Below, one piece after another: positions 1 to 8,645 of a DNA stretch of 64,000 bases. The DNA is from Clostridiales bacterium COT073_COT-073 (GTDB lineage Bacteria > Bacillota > Clostridia > Lachnospirales > Vallitaleaceae). The stretch is taken from positions 1 through 64,000 of the forward strand of contig RQYD01000004.1 in assembly GCA_003858485.1 (NCBI GenBank), read 5' to 3'. The notes below the pieces were generated by a model. It searched no databases. It was given only the letters and a program-made list of their open reading frames with translations, and had not been told where the DNA came from. Every line of letters starts with the position of its first letter. Position 1 is the first letter of the stretch. A program made the position numbers and the translations under genes.

Positions 1-273
1 TTTTTCTGCATCAGTTTTTCCTTATCTTGCTCATACCAGTTGAGTAAGGTTACATAGTGGTCTTGGTAAGTTCTTCCACTGCTTTTGATGTATCTGGAAA
101 GTTTTTCAATCATCGTATCAGTATGATCTTGTAGTTTTTCTTGTAATCCCTACAAATCCATCATCACCGGCACTCATATTCAGGTGCATATAAAGTGCCT
201 GTGAGGACAACGGCATTTCTAAAAATAGATCACACCACACAACGGATCTTGCAAATATTCGTCTTTCTGCCAT
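1..273 (-). pseudogene. Truncated replication-initiator-like protein of mobile-element type
   Basis: Read from 273 leftward, the frame starts MAERRIFARSVV and continues with LEMPLSSQALYMHL and a DDGFVG motif. This is the N-terminal pattern I associate with DnaD-like or helix-turn-helix replication proteins of phages and integrative elements. It then runs into a stop near 118. In the next frame the sequence resumes as a typical C-terminal tail of the same kind of protein (RYIKSSGRTYQDHYVTLLNW) and leaves the window at base 1. The middle of the gene is missing and the two halves are joined out of frame, so it is a decayed gene with an internal deletion. An AGGAAGG ribosome binding site precedes the old ATG at 273. 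The family assignment is from memory of the motifs; that it is broken is read directly from the sequence. Confidence 0.6.
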
Positions 274-280
274 CTTGCAC

Positions 281-436
281 CTACCTTCCTAAATTCTTCT
301 CTTTGCCCAGAAGCTTTATCCTTACGTCTTTTCCGATTTCTTGTTGTTTTTCCCTTTGATGACTTTGTACCTGTTGTTTGTAATGCTTGATTGCCTGTAG
401 GACACTCGTTTTCCTATTTTTCCATACCAGTTTCAT
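281..436 (-). CDS. Small hypothetical basic protein, 51 aa
   Basis: A 51-codon frame begins at an ATG at 436 with a GGAG ribosome binding site about nine bases upstream and ends 7 bp before the start of the truncated replication gene. The product begins MKLVWKNRKTSVLQAIKHY and is rich in Lys, Gln and Arg, with no membrane segment. I recognise no family. The tight spacing suggests it was once co-transcribed with the replication gene as part of the same mobile element. It could be functional, a relic or chance; the ribosome binding site is the main support. Confidence 0.35.
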   Translation of the reverse strand: MKLVWKNRKTSVLQAIKHYKQQVQSHQREKQQEIGKDVRIKLLGKEKNLGR

Positions 437-564
437 ATTCTATCTCCATTCAAACACTATTTTGCTGTCATCCAAAGTGTAATCCATAAAAATAAAGAAT
501 CCATAAGATCTATTCTAAGCTGCTAAATTCTAAAAACATTTTGGACAAGCTTGATGAATGGAAC

Positions 565-600
565 GAAAAAAAGAATACCCTAATGCAAGAGTATTCTTTC
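565..600 (-). terminator. Rho-independent terminator, leftward
   Basis: A perfect 9-bp stem (AAAGAATAC at 570-578 with GTATTCTTT at 591-599) closes a 12-base loop. On the minus strand it is followed by a run of seven T. It lies in the 350-bp gene-free stretch 437-787 and would stop leftward transcripts coming from the DUF4143 remnant or the MFS gene. I see no gene in the rest of this stretch. Confidence 0.55.
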
Positions 601-721
601 TCATTTATTCTATTTCACCACTTCCATTTACCTGATTTAGTAAAGCTTTATTTTATAATAACCCGATGAACTTTAAGATTCCTTATAAGCATAATTCAAT
701 TCTATCCCTTTATAGTAAAGT

Positions 722-772
722 ATCTGTCGATCTCCCGGGGAATTTACACTACCGAGGGTCGACAGATTTTTT
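722..772 (+). terminator. Hairpin with T-run, rightward terminator-like
   Basis: ATCTGTCGA (722-730) pairs with TCGACAGAT (759-767), a further CCC/GGG pairs inside, and six T follow on the plus strand. It has the form of a plus-strand terminator, yet no plus-strand gene precedes it. It may be a leftover of lost genes. Confidence 0.4.
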
Positions 773-787
773 CTGTCAAAATCTTCT

Positions 788-946
788 TTATTCCAAAAAA
801 GGCATCATATAACATTGGATTGGCCAAATTTCTCCCTCTTTCGTTACATTTTTGGTATATACTAAGTATTTTTCCAGAATTCTATCCGGGTATTTCGCAA
901 TAAATTTATCCAAAGAAGTATACCTTTTGTGGCCGAAAGCTTTCAC
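788..946 (-). pseudogene. C-terminal remnant of a DUF4143-type AAA ATPase
   Basis: Immediately after the stop codon of the MFS gene (TGA at 950-948), a different frame is open for about 52 codons and ends in TAA at 790-788. It reads VKAFGHKRYTSLDKF, then PDRILEKYLVYTK, then a tail ending in YMMPFLE. This is the characteristic C-terminal end of the AAA plus DUF4143 proteins widespread in anaerobes. The ATPase part and any start codon are absent, so this is a 3' gene fragment. Its abrupt junction with the MFS gene indicates a past deletion or insertion at this point. Confidence 0.6.
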
Positions 947-947
947 T

Positions 948-2156
948 TCAACCGGACATATCTTTCGGCTTTTTTTCTATCCTCCTGCTAAGCACCAAAG
1001 TTCCCAGCGATACTGCAATGATCCCCAAGCCAATGACCAAATAGGAACTGGCATTATCGGTTGTAAACAAGGCACTAAATAAAAAACTGCCCACCGGCAT
1101 AAATAAAATGAGCAGAGTATAGATTACCGAAAAAACCCGGCCAATATATTCTTCCGGTGTATTTATTTGCACATTGGTCATAAAAGTAATATTAAAACAG
1201 GACAGAAAAAAACTATATCCAAAGGCTGCAATAGCACCAAGGATCAATGTTTGCATTTGGATCGCAGAATAAAGCAAAAGGATCGATATTCCGCAAAACA
1301 CAATGTAGATTATCATTCTTTGTGTCTTTTGCTTATTCAGGATGTAGGCAAAAAGAGCGGCGGCAATCCCGCCCACGGCCCCTGTACTCTTAAAAATGAC
1401 ATAGGGATTAAGGAAACTTTCCTTAAAAAAGTTCTTGGTATAGGGCAAAAATAAGCCTAAGCCAGCAAAAAAGAAATTAACCAAAGCCCCAAATAGAATC
1501 AGTAAAAATAAAGCTTTACTATGAAAAATAAAATCCAGTCCTTCTTTCATATCTTTCCATATCCCGGACTTTATTTTTTCTTTCTCTATTTCAGGCAAAT
1601 ACAAATACATTTCAAACAGAGCCGATATCAAAAAAGTAGCAGCATTAAACAGCACCACTCCCCGAAAACCCAATACATCCAAAAGGAAGATCGAAATCAC
1701 CGGTGCTGACACCCTGACAACTTCTTTCATTCCTCTGATTATCGAATTATATCTGCCGATTCTATCCTCTTCCAAAGCAAATTTTACAATTGAGCTGATG
1801 GCTGGTGAATTAAAGGAGGAAAATAAAGCCAGTAAAATATTAACCAGGATAATGGCCGAAATTAAATAAGGAGAATTAGTAAAAAAGGCAAGCCCAAAGC
1901 AGGATAGAGCGCAAAGCAAATCGGTCACAACCAGTATTTTGCGTTTGTCATTAGCTCTGTCGGAAAATACGCCTCCAAATAAATTGACCAAAATTCCGAT
2001 CACCAATTCCGAACTTTGATAAATGGCTGTATAAAGAGAACTTCGGCCACTAAAGTTGGATAATACAATATTACAGGCAACATCATAGACCAAATTACCC
2101 AAAGCGGTTGTTAAAGTGCCAATGCCCAATTTGTATTCATTCTTTCTTTTCATCAT
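948..2156 (-). CDS. MFS exporter, MFS_3 / EntS-like
   Basis: A 402-residue integral membrane protein with about twelve hydrophobic segments from residue 10 to 390, the usual length for small MFS drug or siderophore exporters. The loop after the second helix carries GGVFSDRANDKRK, a form of the MFS signature between helices 2 and 3, and residues 92-175 resemble the MFS_3 group that includes EntS and macrolide exporters. It should act at the cytoplasmic membrane as a proton-driven exporter; the substrate is unknown. The first two codons are both ATG. GGAGG lies four bases before the first and seven before the second, so translation may well begin at 2153. It is monocistronic between ecfT and gene remnants. 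The 130 bp upstream show no clear promoter to me. Confidence 0.75.
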   Translation of the reverse strand: MMKRKNEYKLGIGTLTTALGNLVYDVACNIVLSNFSGRSSLYTAIYQSSELVIGILVNLFGGVFSDRANDKRKILVVTDLLCALSCFGLAFFTNSPYLISAIILVNILLALFSSFNSPAISSIVKFALEEDRIGRYNSIIRGMKEVVRVSAPVISIFLLDVLGFRGVVLFNAATFLISALFEMYLYLPEIEKEKIKSGIWKDMKEGLDFIFHSKALFLLILFGALVNFFFAGLGLFLPYTKNFFKESFLNPYVIFKSTGAVGGIAAALFAYILNKQKTQRMIIYIVFCGISILLLYSAIQMQTLILGAIAAFGYSFFLSCFNITFMTNVQINTPEEYIGRVFSVIYTLLILFMPVGSFLFSALFTTDNASSYLVIGLGIIAVSLGTLVLSRRIEKKPKDMSG

Positions 2157-2287
2157 AATGCCTCCCTGATCGTTTCAAAACACATGAGCAAGCGTTATTT
2201 TTTCTGATAAAATCGAATGTCCTCAGACAACGCCTACGGATTACCGAAAACCCGCCATACTCAATTTCATATGCACTTAAAACTTCA

Positions 2288-3091
2288 CTATAAAGCCCAA
2301 TTTAATAAAAGAATCAATCCTAAATAGCCTACCATTAAGCCATAGGCAAGATAATCCCGCATTTTATATTTCAGTGGTTTAAACTTTGTCCTGCCTTTGC
2401 CGCCACGATAGCAGCGGGCTTCCATGGCCAGCGCCAAATCATCGGCCCGGCGAAAGGCTGATAAAAAGAGAGGTACTAATAGTGGTAGCATGGCCTTAGC
2501 TTTTTTGATCATTCCTTTTTGTTCAAAATTAGCCCCTCTGGCTAATTGAGCTTTCATAATCTTATCCGTTTCTTCCAGTAAAATCGGAATAAAACGCAGA
2601 GCAATTGACATCATCATGGCAATTTCATGGGCCGGTACTTTAATGATTTCAAATGGCTTTAACAGGCTTTCAATGGCATCGGTTAAAGACACCGGCGGAG
2701 TGGTTAAGGTCAAAAAGGAAGAACCGACAATCAGCAGGATCAGCCGCATGGCCATGGCAGTTGCTGATAATACCCCTTCCCTGGTAATTCGCAAAAATGA
2801 CCATTGCCACCAAACCTGCGTCCCGGGAGTTTGAAATAAATTAAAAGCCACAGTAAAAATAATAATGATAAAGATGGTTTTAAGTCCGCGCAGCATAAAA
2901 GACAATGGCACTTTAGACAGCCTGGCCATTCCCAAAACCAATGCTCCAACTGCCAAATAAAGGCGAATATCGGTTGTTAAAAACAGAGAAATAATAAACA
3001 CAAAGCTCATTATCACCTTAGTTCTCGGGTCAAGTCGATGAATCACCGACTCGGCCGGATAATATTGTCCAATTGTAATATCCCTGATCAT
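2288..3091 (-). CDS. ecfT: ECF transporter transmembrane subunit EcfT
   Basis: This 267-residue protein is the scaffold T-subunit of a group II energy-coupling-factor transporter. It couples the two EcfA ATPases to interchangeable S-subunits for vitamin or micronutrient uptake. There are several hydrophobic segments (about residues 25-75, 85-105, 115-140, 245-265) and the two coupling motifs contacting the ATPases: QLARGAN near residue 185 and AMEARCYRGG near residue 222. The second has Cys where Gly is often found. Its ATG overlaps the stop of the upstream gene in an ATGA arrangement, so translation is probably coupled. It is the last gene of the operon. No S-subunit is encoded nearby, as is normal for shared ECF modules. 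Confidence 0.92.
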   Translation of the reverse strand: MIRDITIGQYYPAESVIHRLDPRTKVIMSFVFIISLFLTTDIRLYLAVGALVLGMARLSKVPLSFMLRGLKTIFIIIIFTVAFNLFQTPGTQVWWQWSFLRITREGVLSATAMAMRLILLIVGSSFLTLTTPPVSLTDAIESLLKPFEIIKVPAHEIAMMMSIALRFIPILLEETDKIMKAQLARGANFEQKGMIKKAKAMLPLLVPLFLSAFRRADDLALAMEARCYRGGKGRTKFKPLKYKMRDYLAYGLMVGYLGLILLLNWAL

Positions 3092-3645
3092 TTATTTGCC
3101 TTTCTGCCCGTTTCTAGTTCCGCCAATGCCTTTGTAGCCTGCCATTGTTTTTGTATTTCCATAATTTGTGGATATATATCATCTACTTTTTGGCCAGCCA
3201 GCTCCAAGGAAATATTGATACTGGCCATTCCCAGTTTCTTATTTAGTTCCGCTATTATTCTCTTCAGCCAAAAATATTTTTGATAATATTTCTGTTCATC
3301 AATTAAATCAAGTCCAATATATTTAGTTCCCCAAAATGAAGTAATTCTCACGATTTTAATATCTTCCCACGGAACAACTCCTAAAGCCAGTGCCGAACTG
3401 TTATCCATAATTCCCCTGTCATCAATTTCCAGAATTGCCGACTTTGTTCTCAATTTTTTCAGAAAAAATAAAAAGTTAAAAAACACAATCAATGCACAAA
3501 CAAAATAAAGAATCATCAAAAAGCTATTTTTTTCCTGCTTAATCAAAATGCCGCCTGAAAGAATAAGTGCCAAGAAAAACATCGAAGCTGTCCCTGCTTT
3601 TGCCTTATTGAGATTAGTCATTAGCTTAATTGTATTTTGTTTCAT
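3088..3645 (-). CDS. STM3941-like membrane protein inside the ECF operon
   Basis: A 185-residue protein with two hydrophobic segments (about residues 18-36 and 42-62) followed by a soluble domain starting AILEIDDRGIMDNSSALALG and including VPWEDI. This resembles the STM3941 family of two-helix, PH-like proteins of unknown function. It sits between ecfA2 (9 bp gap) and ecfT (4-bp ATGA overlap), so it is almost certainly co-expressed with the ECF module. Such a gene is not part of the usual ecfA1-ecfA2-ecfT-truA order. A role in ECF function is possible only by position. The family assignment is from pattern memory. Confidence 0.6.
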   Translation of the reverse strand: MKQNTIKLMTNLNKAKAGTASMFFLALILSGGILIKQEKNSFLMILYFVCALIVFFNFLFFLKKLRTKSAILEIDDRGIMDNSSALALGVVPWEDIKIVRITSFWGTKYIGLDLIDEQKYYQKYFWLKRIIAELNKKLGMASINISLELAGQKVDDIYPQIMEIQKQWQATKALAELETGRKANK

Positions 3646-3654
3646 CTGCTTCTC

Positions 3655-4503
3655 CTACTTATTGATATTTTTTTTGATCCATGGCAGGGCTTCCTCAATA
3701 GTAATTATATTGTCCGGAATATCAAAGCCTTTTTCCCTGAGTTGATAGACTAGCTCGGTAATTTGCGGAACATTCAGTCCCACTGCCAGCAAAGTTTCTC
3801 TTTGACTAAAGACTTGATGCGGATCGCCATCTAAGATAATTTTTCCCTTATCCATAGCAATCACTCGGTCCACATATTCGGCCACATCTTCCATGCTATG
3901 CGACACCAAAATAATCGTCATCCCGGTCTGACGATGGAGCTGCCTGATTTGATTTAAAATACTGTCCCGGCCCTTGGGGTCAAGTCCGGCTGTCGGCTCA
4001 TCTAAAATCAAGACCTTGGGTTTCATGGCCAGCACTCCGGCAATCGCCACCCGCCGCTTTTGTCCACCGGATAATTCAAATGGCGATTTTTCCATATGTC
4101 TATCCGCCAAACCCACTAGTTCGCAGGCTTCTTTTACTCTGCTCTTTATCTCAGCCTCGCTTAGCTCCATATTTTTCGGTCCAAAAGCAATATCTTTAGC
4201 GACTGTCAGCTCAAACAACTGATGTTCCGGATATTGAAAGACCAGTCCGACTTCCTGTCTGAGTTTTCCTAAATCTTTGCTGTCTTTGCTGATCTTATGG
4301 CCACAAACCTCTATTTCACCGGAAGTTGCCCGTACCAAACCATTCATATGTTGAATCAAAGTCGATTTGCCACTGCCGGTATGTCCAATGATACCGACAA
4401 ATTCACCATCTTTGATTTCCAGATTAATATCGGTCAAAGCCTGTTTTTCAAATGGAGTTCCGACTGAATAAACATAATTTAAATTTTTTATCGTAATCGA
4501 CAT
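3655..4503 (-). CDS. ecfA2: ECF transporter ATPase EcfA2
   Basis: An ABC ATPase of 282 residues with Walker [10 protein letters not shown] (about 39-47), Q-loop [10 protein letters not shown], signature LSGGQ, Walker B VLILDEP and switch histidine in VSHSMED. The HTGSG form of Walker A and the YPEHQLF Q-loop are typical of EcfA2. It pairs with EcfA1 to power the ECF transporter at the inner face of the membrane. A GGAGG site lies four bases before the ATG at 4503, inside the end of ecfA1, which overlaps by 16 bp. Confidence 0.93.
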   Translation of the reverse strand: MSITIKNLNYVYSVGTPFEKQALTDINLEIKDGEFVGIIGHTGSGKSTLIQHMNGLVRATSGEIEVCGHKISKDSKDLGKLRQEVGLVFQYPEHQLFELTVAKDIAFGPKNMELSEAEIKSRVKEACELVGLADRHMEKSPFELSGGQKRRVAIAGVLAMKPKVLILDEPTAGLDPKGRDSILNQIRQLHRQTGMTIILVSHSMEDVAEYVDRVIAMDKGKIILDGDPHQVFSQRETLLAVGLNVPQITELVYQLREKGFDIPDNIITIEEALPWIKKNINK

Positions 4504-5327
4504 AATACCTCCACCATCTCCTCCATAGTTAATTCCTGACCGGTTAAAGCATATCCGTCCTGCTTTAACCGATAAGCCAATTCAGCTGCCTGCGGCACAT
4601 CCAAACCCAAAGCTTTCATTTTTTCAACCTGTGAAAAAATTTGTTGAGGATTTCCTTCCAGGGCAATCTTTCCCTGCTCAATTACAAAAATATGGTCAGC
4701 TGCAATTGCCTCTTCCATATAGTGGGTAATTAAAATCGTAGTAATACCTTCTCTGTTTAAGCGCTTAATCGTTTTTAAAACTTCCTTACGACCACTTGGG
4801 TCAAGCATGGCAGTCGGTTCATCAAACACAATGCAGCTTGGCTTCATAGCCAGCACGCCGGCAATGGCAATCCTTTGTTTCTGACCACCGGACAACTTAT
4901 TCGGGGAATGTTTGGCATAGGCCTGCATCCGCACAGAGCTTAATGCCTCATCTACCACAAACTGTATTTCTTCACTGGGAACCCCCAAATTTTCCGGTCC
5001 AAAAGCGGTATCTTCCTCAACCACACTGCCAATAATTTGATTATCGGGATTCTGAAAAACCATCCCCACATTTTTCCGCAGCTCCCAAATATGTTCTGTA
5101 TCTGTCGTTTCTATTCCATTAACAACAATGCTACCGGCCGTTGGAAATAAAAAACCATTTAAATGCTTGGCAAAAGTTGATTTACCTGAGCCATTATGCC
5201 CTAAAATAGCAATAAAACTTCCTTTTCTTATTTCTAAACTGATATCATCCAATGCCCGGAAGAATTTTTCATTCCCCTCTTCCTGCTCGATCTTGTAGTC
5301 ATGTCTGACATTTTTCGCCGTAATCAC
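4488..5327 (-). CDS. ecfA1: ECF transporter ATPase EcfA1
   Basis: An ABC ATPase of 279 residues with Walker [11 protein letters not shown]-loop [18 protein letters not shown], Walker B CIVFDEPT and H-loop ITHYME. The HNGSG and NPDNQ motifs identify EcfA1. It starts at GTG (5327) with GGGAG seven bases upstream. It lies just after a strong terminator that follows rplQ, so the ECF genes need either read-through or a promoter in the 50-bp gap, and I see no clear promoter there. Its 3' end overlaps ecfA2. Confidence 0.93.
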   Translation of the reverse strand: MITAKNVRHDYKIEQEEGNEKFFRALDDISLEIRKGSFIAILGHNGSGKSTFAKHLNGFLFPTAGSIVVNGIETTDTEHIWELRKNVGMVFQNPDNQIIGSVVEEDTAFGPENLGVPSEEIQFVVDEALSSVRMQAYAKHSPNKLSGGQKQRIAIAGVLAMKPSCIVFDEPTAMLDPSGRKEVLKTIKRLNREGITTILITHYMEEAIAADHIFVIEQGKIALEGNPQQIFSQVEKMKALGLDVPQAAELAYRLKQDGYALTGQELTMEEMVEVLCRLR

Positions 5328-5344
5328 TTGTTTTCTCCCTTATG

Positions 5345-5372
5345 GAAAAAGGGATTAAGCTATCTTAATCCC
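5345..5372 (-). terminator. Terminator after rplQ
   Basis: A perfect 9-bp stem (GGGATTAAG at 5351-5359 with CTTAATCCC at 5364-5372) and four-base loop is followed by TTTTT on the minus strand. It closes the ribosomal super-operon eight bases after rplQ and before ecfA1. Confidence 0.85.
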
Positions 5373-5380
5373 TCTATCTC

Positions 5381-5917
5381 CTATACTAATTCTAAAATTA
5401 CCACTTCAGCGGCATCGCCTTTTCTTGCACCCAACTTAATCGCTCTGGTATATCCACCCTTACGGTCAACATACTTTGGAGCAATATCATCAAATAACTT
5501 ATCAACTAAGTTTACTTGTTTGGTATTGGTGCGTCTTTTGGCATTTTCTGCCGGAACTTCAGTTACAGGATACAATACTTGAAGCATTTTTCTTCTGGCA
5601 TTCATTCTGGTTGGATTGTCTTTTTTCACCGTCTTGGTTACTTCTTCATATTGTGTTACCTTCTTGCCGTCTACAACTTCTTTCACACGCTTTCCATCGG
5701 CAGTTTTCTTTGGAACCTTTTGGGTAACCGTAACTTCTGTGAAATTATCTTTTTCCTTTACAGCAAGAGTAATTAATTTCTCTGCAATTTTACGAATTTC
5801 TTTTGCTTTGGTTTCGGTAGTCTTAATCTTACCATGATACAGCAATGCTGTAACTTGATTTCTAAGCAGCGCTTTCCGTTGTCCGGATGTTCTGCCGAGC
5901 TTACGATACGCAGACAT
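5381..5917 (-). CDS. rplQ: 50S ribosomal protein bL17 with long insertion
   Basis: The N-terminus [20 protein letters not shown] and the C-terminal half ([21 protein letters not shown] on to VVILELV) are standard L17, a protein near the peptide exit tunnel. At 178 residues it is well above the 112-127 of E. coli or Bacillus L17. The surplus is an insertion at about residues 58-97, rich in Lys, Val and Thr ([20 protein letters not shown] and following). I believe comparable insertions occur in L17 of Lachnospiraceae relatives. It is the last ribosomal gene, 22 bp after rpoA. Confidence 0.95.
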   Translation of the reverse strand: MSAYRKLGRTSGQRKALLRNQVTALLYHGKIKTTETKAKEIRKIAEKLITLAVKEKDNFTEVTVTQKVPKKTADGKRVKEVVDGKKVTQYEEVTKTVKKDNPTRMNARRKMLQVLYPVTEVPAENAKRRTNTKQVNLVDKLFDDIAPKYVDRKGGYTRAIKLGARKGDAAEVVILELV

Positions 5918-5939
5918 TGGGTATCCTCCTTTATTTCAA

Positions 5940-6899
5940 CTATTCATTATTCGGTCTTAGCGAAAGATTCAGTTCACTTAACTTAGCCAGAACTTCGTCT
6001 AAGGACTTACGACCAAGATTTCGAACTTTCATCATTTCATCTGGAGTCTTATTAATCAACTCCTCAACTGTATTAATATTGGCACGTTTGAGGCAATTGT
6101 AGGAACGAACGGAAAGTTCTAATTCATCAATGCTCATTTCCAGTGCTTTTTCCTTGTCATTTTCTTCCTTCTCAATCATTACTTCTGCATTTTTAGCATT
6201 TTCAGAAAGATCAATAAACAAGTTTAAATGTTCATTCAGTACCTTAGCTGCTAAAGAAACGGCTTCATCCGGTGCGATTGCTCCATTTGTCCAAACCTCT
6301 AATGTCAATTTATCAAAGTCAGTAATCTCTCCAACTCTGGTATTTTCAACAATCAAATTCACCCTTTTTACCGGGGTAAAAATAGAATCAACCGGAATCA
6401 TGCCAATCGGCTGCTCTTCCATTTTGTTTTTCTCAGCCGGCACATAACCGCGCGAGCGAACCATAGTCAATTCCATAAACAGCTTAGAGTCACTGCCGCC
6501 ATCAAGGGTCGCAATCACTTGGTCCGGATTGACAATTTCAATATCTGAATCGGTTTTGATATCAGCCGCCGTTACCACTCCCTCGCCTTCAAATTCAATG
6601 TAGGCAACTTTCGGTTCTGAGGAATTAGTATTTCCTTTGATCGCAAGTTTCTTTATGTTTAAAATCACTTCCGTCACATCTTCTTTGACATTCGGAATGG
6701 TAGAAAATTCATGTAAAACACCATCAATTTTGATACTGGTTACTGCATAACCCGGTAAAGAGGAAAGCATAATCCGGCGCAGGGAATTTCCCAAAGTCGT
6801 GCCATAACCTCTTTCTAAAGGCTCAATTACAAACCGACCATAACAACTGTCTTCTGATATTTCCTGAATATCAATTTTTGGTTTTTCAAACTCAAACAT
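5940..6899 (-). CDS. rpoA: RNA polymerase alpha subunit
   Basis: A 319-residue alpha subunit. The N-terminal dimerisation domain (about 1-230) contains [21 protein letters not shown] linker follows, then the DNA-binding C-terminal domain (about 245-312) with [15 protein letters not shown] and [10 protein letters not shown]. It organises assembly of core RNA polymerase. It follows rpsK by 43 bp with no rpsD between them, unlike many Clostridia. Confidence 0.97.
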   Translation of the reverse strand: MFEFEKPKIDIQEISEDSCYGRFVIEPLERGYGTTLGNSLRRIMLSSLPGYAVTSIKIDGVLHEFSTIPNVKEDVTEVILNIKKLAIKGNTNSSEPKVAYIEFEGEGVVTAADIKTDSDIEIVNPDQVIATLDGGSDSKLFMELTMVRSRGYVPAEKNKMEEQPIGMIPVDSIFTPVKRVNLIVENTRVGEITDFDKLTLEVWTNGAIAPDEAVSLAAKVLNEHLNLFIDLSENAKNAEVMIEKEENDKEKALEMSIDELELSVRSYNCLKRANINTVEELINKTPDEMMKVRNLGRKSLDEVLAKLSELNLSLRPNNE

Positions 6900-6942
6900 T
6901 ATTAAAGACCCTCCTTTGATCTTGTATCATAAGGATTGACGG

Positions 6943-7341
6943 TTATACTCTTCTTCTTTTCGGCGGACGACATCCGTTATGTGGTACCGGAGTTACATCC
7001 TTAATGCTTGTTACTTCAAGACCAGCCGATTGAAGCGCACGAATAGCTGCCTCACGTCCCGAACCCGGTCCTTTTACCATTACTTCTACTGTCTTAAGTC
7101 CATGAACCATTGCTGCTTTGGCTGCAGTTTCTGCTGCCATTTGTGCGGCATATGGAGTAGATTTCTTTGAGCCACGGAAACCAAGTCCGCCACTGCTTGC
7201 CCAACTTAAGGCATTGCCTTCTATATCAGTTAAGGTCACAATTGTATTATTAAAGCTGGATTGAATATGTGCTTGTCCACGTTCAATATGCTTTTTTACG
7301 CGCTTTTTAGCGACTCTTTTTACAACATTCTTCTTAGCCAC
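6943..7341 (-). CDS. rpsK: 30S ribosomal protein uS11
   Basis: Standard S11 sequence with [29 protein letters not shown] and the C-terminal [13 protein letters not shown]. The longest frame opens at a TTG at 7350 touching the GGAGG site. The GTG at 7341, ten bases after GGAGG, gives the usual N-terminus [14 protein letters not shown] and a normal length of 132, so I place the start there. The protein binds h23 and h24 on the platform of the small subunit. Confidence 0.94.
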   Translation of the reverse strand: MAKKNVVKRVAKKRVKKHIERGQAHIQSSFNNTIVTLTDIEGNALSWASSGGLGFRGSKKSTPYAAQMAAETAAKAAMVHGLKTVEVMVKGPGSGREAAIRALQSAGLEVTSIKDVTPVPHNGCRPPKRRRV

Positions 7342-7362
7342 GAATCTCAAACCTCCTTCTTA

Positions 7363-7731
7363 TTATTTCTTCTTATTGGCAACTGTTCTTCTCGGTCCTT
7401 TTCTCGTTCTGGCATTCGTCTTAGTTTTTTGTCCTCTGACAGGCAATCCCTTACGATGACGAATTCCACGATAGCAGCCAATTTCCATCAATCTTTTGAT
7501 ATTGAGAGCAACATCTCTTCTTAAATCACCTTCCACCACCATTTGTGAGTCAATGATATCTCTGAGCTTTGCCACTTCGCTATCGGTTAAATCTTTTACA
7601 CGAGTATCCGGACTGATTCCCGCTTCTTGTAAGATTTTGTTTGAGCTCGGGCGTCCAATCCCATAAATATATGTTAATCCGATTTCAATTCTTTTTTCTC
7701 TTGGTAAGTCAACACCAGCAATACGTGCCAT
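7363..7731 (-). CDS. rpsM: 30S ribosomal protein uS13
   Basis: Begins [20 protein letters not shown] and has the helix-two-turn-helix region ([18 protein letters not shown]) and the basic tail [20 protein letters not shown]. The 122-residue length is normal for this head protein of the small subunit. A GGAGG lies about 12 bases before the ATG. It is separated from rpmJ by about 500 bp of non-coding, repeat-bearing DNA, which is unusual within this operon. Confidence 0.96.
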   Translation of the reverse strand: MARIAGVDLPREKRIEIGLTYIYGIGRPSSNKILQEAGISPDTRVKDLTDSEVAKLRDIIDSQMVVEGDLRRDVALNIKRLMEIGCYRGIRHRKGLPVRGQKTKTNARTRKGPRRTVANKKK

Positions 7732-7849
7732 CCGTTCTTTACACCTCCAAATATTATCTTATGTTTAATGGTAATATTAATTATATATCGAACCGGAAGT
7801 CCACTCCCATAAACAGATAATTTACAGAAACTCCTGACTCCGTATAGCT

Positions 7850-7903
7850 AATATATTTCGGATAATAGGAAAGCGGTGAAATTAATACTATCCTAAATAT
7901 ATT
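7850..7903. repeat. Inverted repeat in the rpmJ-rpsM gap
   Basis: AATATATTTCGGATA (7850-7864) faces TATCCTAAATATATT (7889-7903): 15-base arms with a single mismatch around a 24-base spacer. There is no T-run, so it is not a simple terminator. A second hairpin, GTGGCAG/CTGCCAC near 7926-7946, also lacks a T-run. It could be an operator for a promoter of rpsM-rpsK-rpoA-rplQ or a leader structure. The 7732-8231 stretch has no gene that I can support. Confidence 0.5.
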
Positions 7904-8068
7904 AACCGACTACGATTTTTCTACAGTGGCAGCAACTCCCTGCCACAGAGAAAAAAAGTGCTTTGCTTATGCTCAGCAATCGCCATTTTCAATACATTTT
8001 CTAAATTGTTATTATAGCTTATTTCTTTAGAAAAAGCAATATTTATTTATGATTTTAGCAAGTCATAG

Positions 8069-8236
8069 ACTAAACGCATTCAAATGCTGTTAGCGCATTT
8101 GATTACAGTTTTTTTGCATCTTGTCCTGCGCTGCGCTTGGAACTTGTCTTCATTCTCGCAACTTGCTGCGCAAGATTGCTGTCATTCAGACAATCTTCGA
8201 TGCTAAAAAAACTAAACGCACTCAAATGCTGTTAGC
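8069..8236. repeat. Imperfect 26-bp direct repeat with internal hairpin
   Basis: ACTAAACGCATTCAAATGCT plus GTTAGC (8069-8094) recurs with one change at 8211-8236, where it covers the stop codon of rpmJ. Between the copies is a hairpin, CTTGC-TGC-GCAAG (8162-8174), followed by ATTGCT. The same hairpin with compensating base changes occurs in an intergenic repeat near 59911. The block looks like a dispersed repeat inserted just downstream of rpmJ. Confidence 0.5.
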
Positions 8237-8345
8237 CCTGTTTTTGTTTGTGCTTTTTATTTTCACAAATAACCATAACTCTACCCTTGCGTTTGATGAT
8301 TTTACACTTCTCGCAAATAGGTTTTACCGAAGATCTAACTTTCAT
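8232..8345 (-). CDS. rpmJ: 50S ribosomal protein bL36
   Basis: A 37-codon gene reading [20 protein letters not shown] and ending KKHKQKQG. The zinc ligands are Cys11, Cys14 and Cys27, with His32. The ATG is at 8345 with GGAG upstream and the TAA at 8234-8232. It stands between infA and rpsM as in most bacteria, except for the long gap to rpsM. The stop codon lies inside the second copy of a local direct repeat. Confidence 0.96.
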   Translation of the reverse strand: MKVRSSVKPICEKCKIIKRKGRVMVICENKKHKQKQG

Positions 8346-8424
8346 TCCAGTATCTCCTTTCTTCCTTGGTGATTTATCACCACAACTTTATGATTTAGCT
8401 ATTATTTTCTTTAGCAAATCGCTT

Positions 8425-8643
8425 TTATTTATCTCTCCAAATAATTCTTCCTTTTGATAAGTCATATGGCGACATTTCAATCGTTACCGTATCACCAGGA
8501 AGAATGCGAATATAATTCATTCTTAATTTTCCGCTGATATGCGCTAAAATGATATGCCCGTTTTCCAATTTAACCTGGAACATGGCGTTTGGTAATTTTT
8601 CAACTACTTGGCCTTCCACTTCAATGACATCTTTTTTCGACAC
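8425..8643 (-). CDS. infA: Translation initiation factor IF-1
   Basis: A 72-residue OB-fold protein: [20 protein letters not shown] at the start and [18 protein letters not shown] near the end, a standard IF-1. It binds the ribosomal A site during initiation. The start is GTG at 8643 with AGGAGG seven bases upstream. It follows the KOW-domain gene by 2 bp. Confidence 0.96.
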   Translation of the reverse strand: MSKKDVIEVEGQVVEKLPNAMFQVKLENGHIILAHISGKLRMNYIRILPGDTVTIEMSPYDLSKGRIIWRDK

Positions 8644-8645
8644 TC

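Noticed and set aside
932-976. Hairpin GCCGAAAG/CTTTCGGC followed by seven T at the end of the MFS gene
   Set aside because: The T-run lies on the plus strand while the MFS gene is on the minus strand, and the stem spans two unrelated coding remnants; it cannot serve as the MFS terminator.
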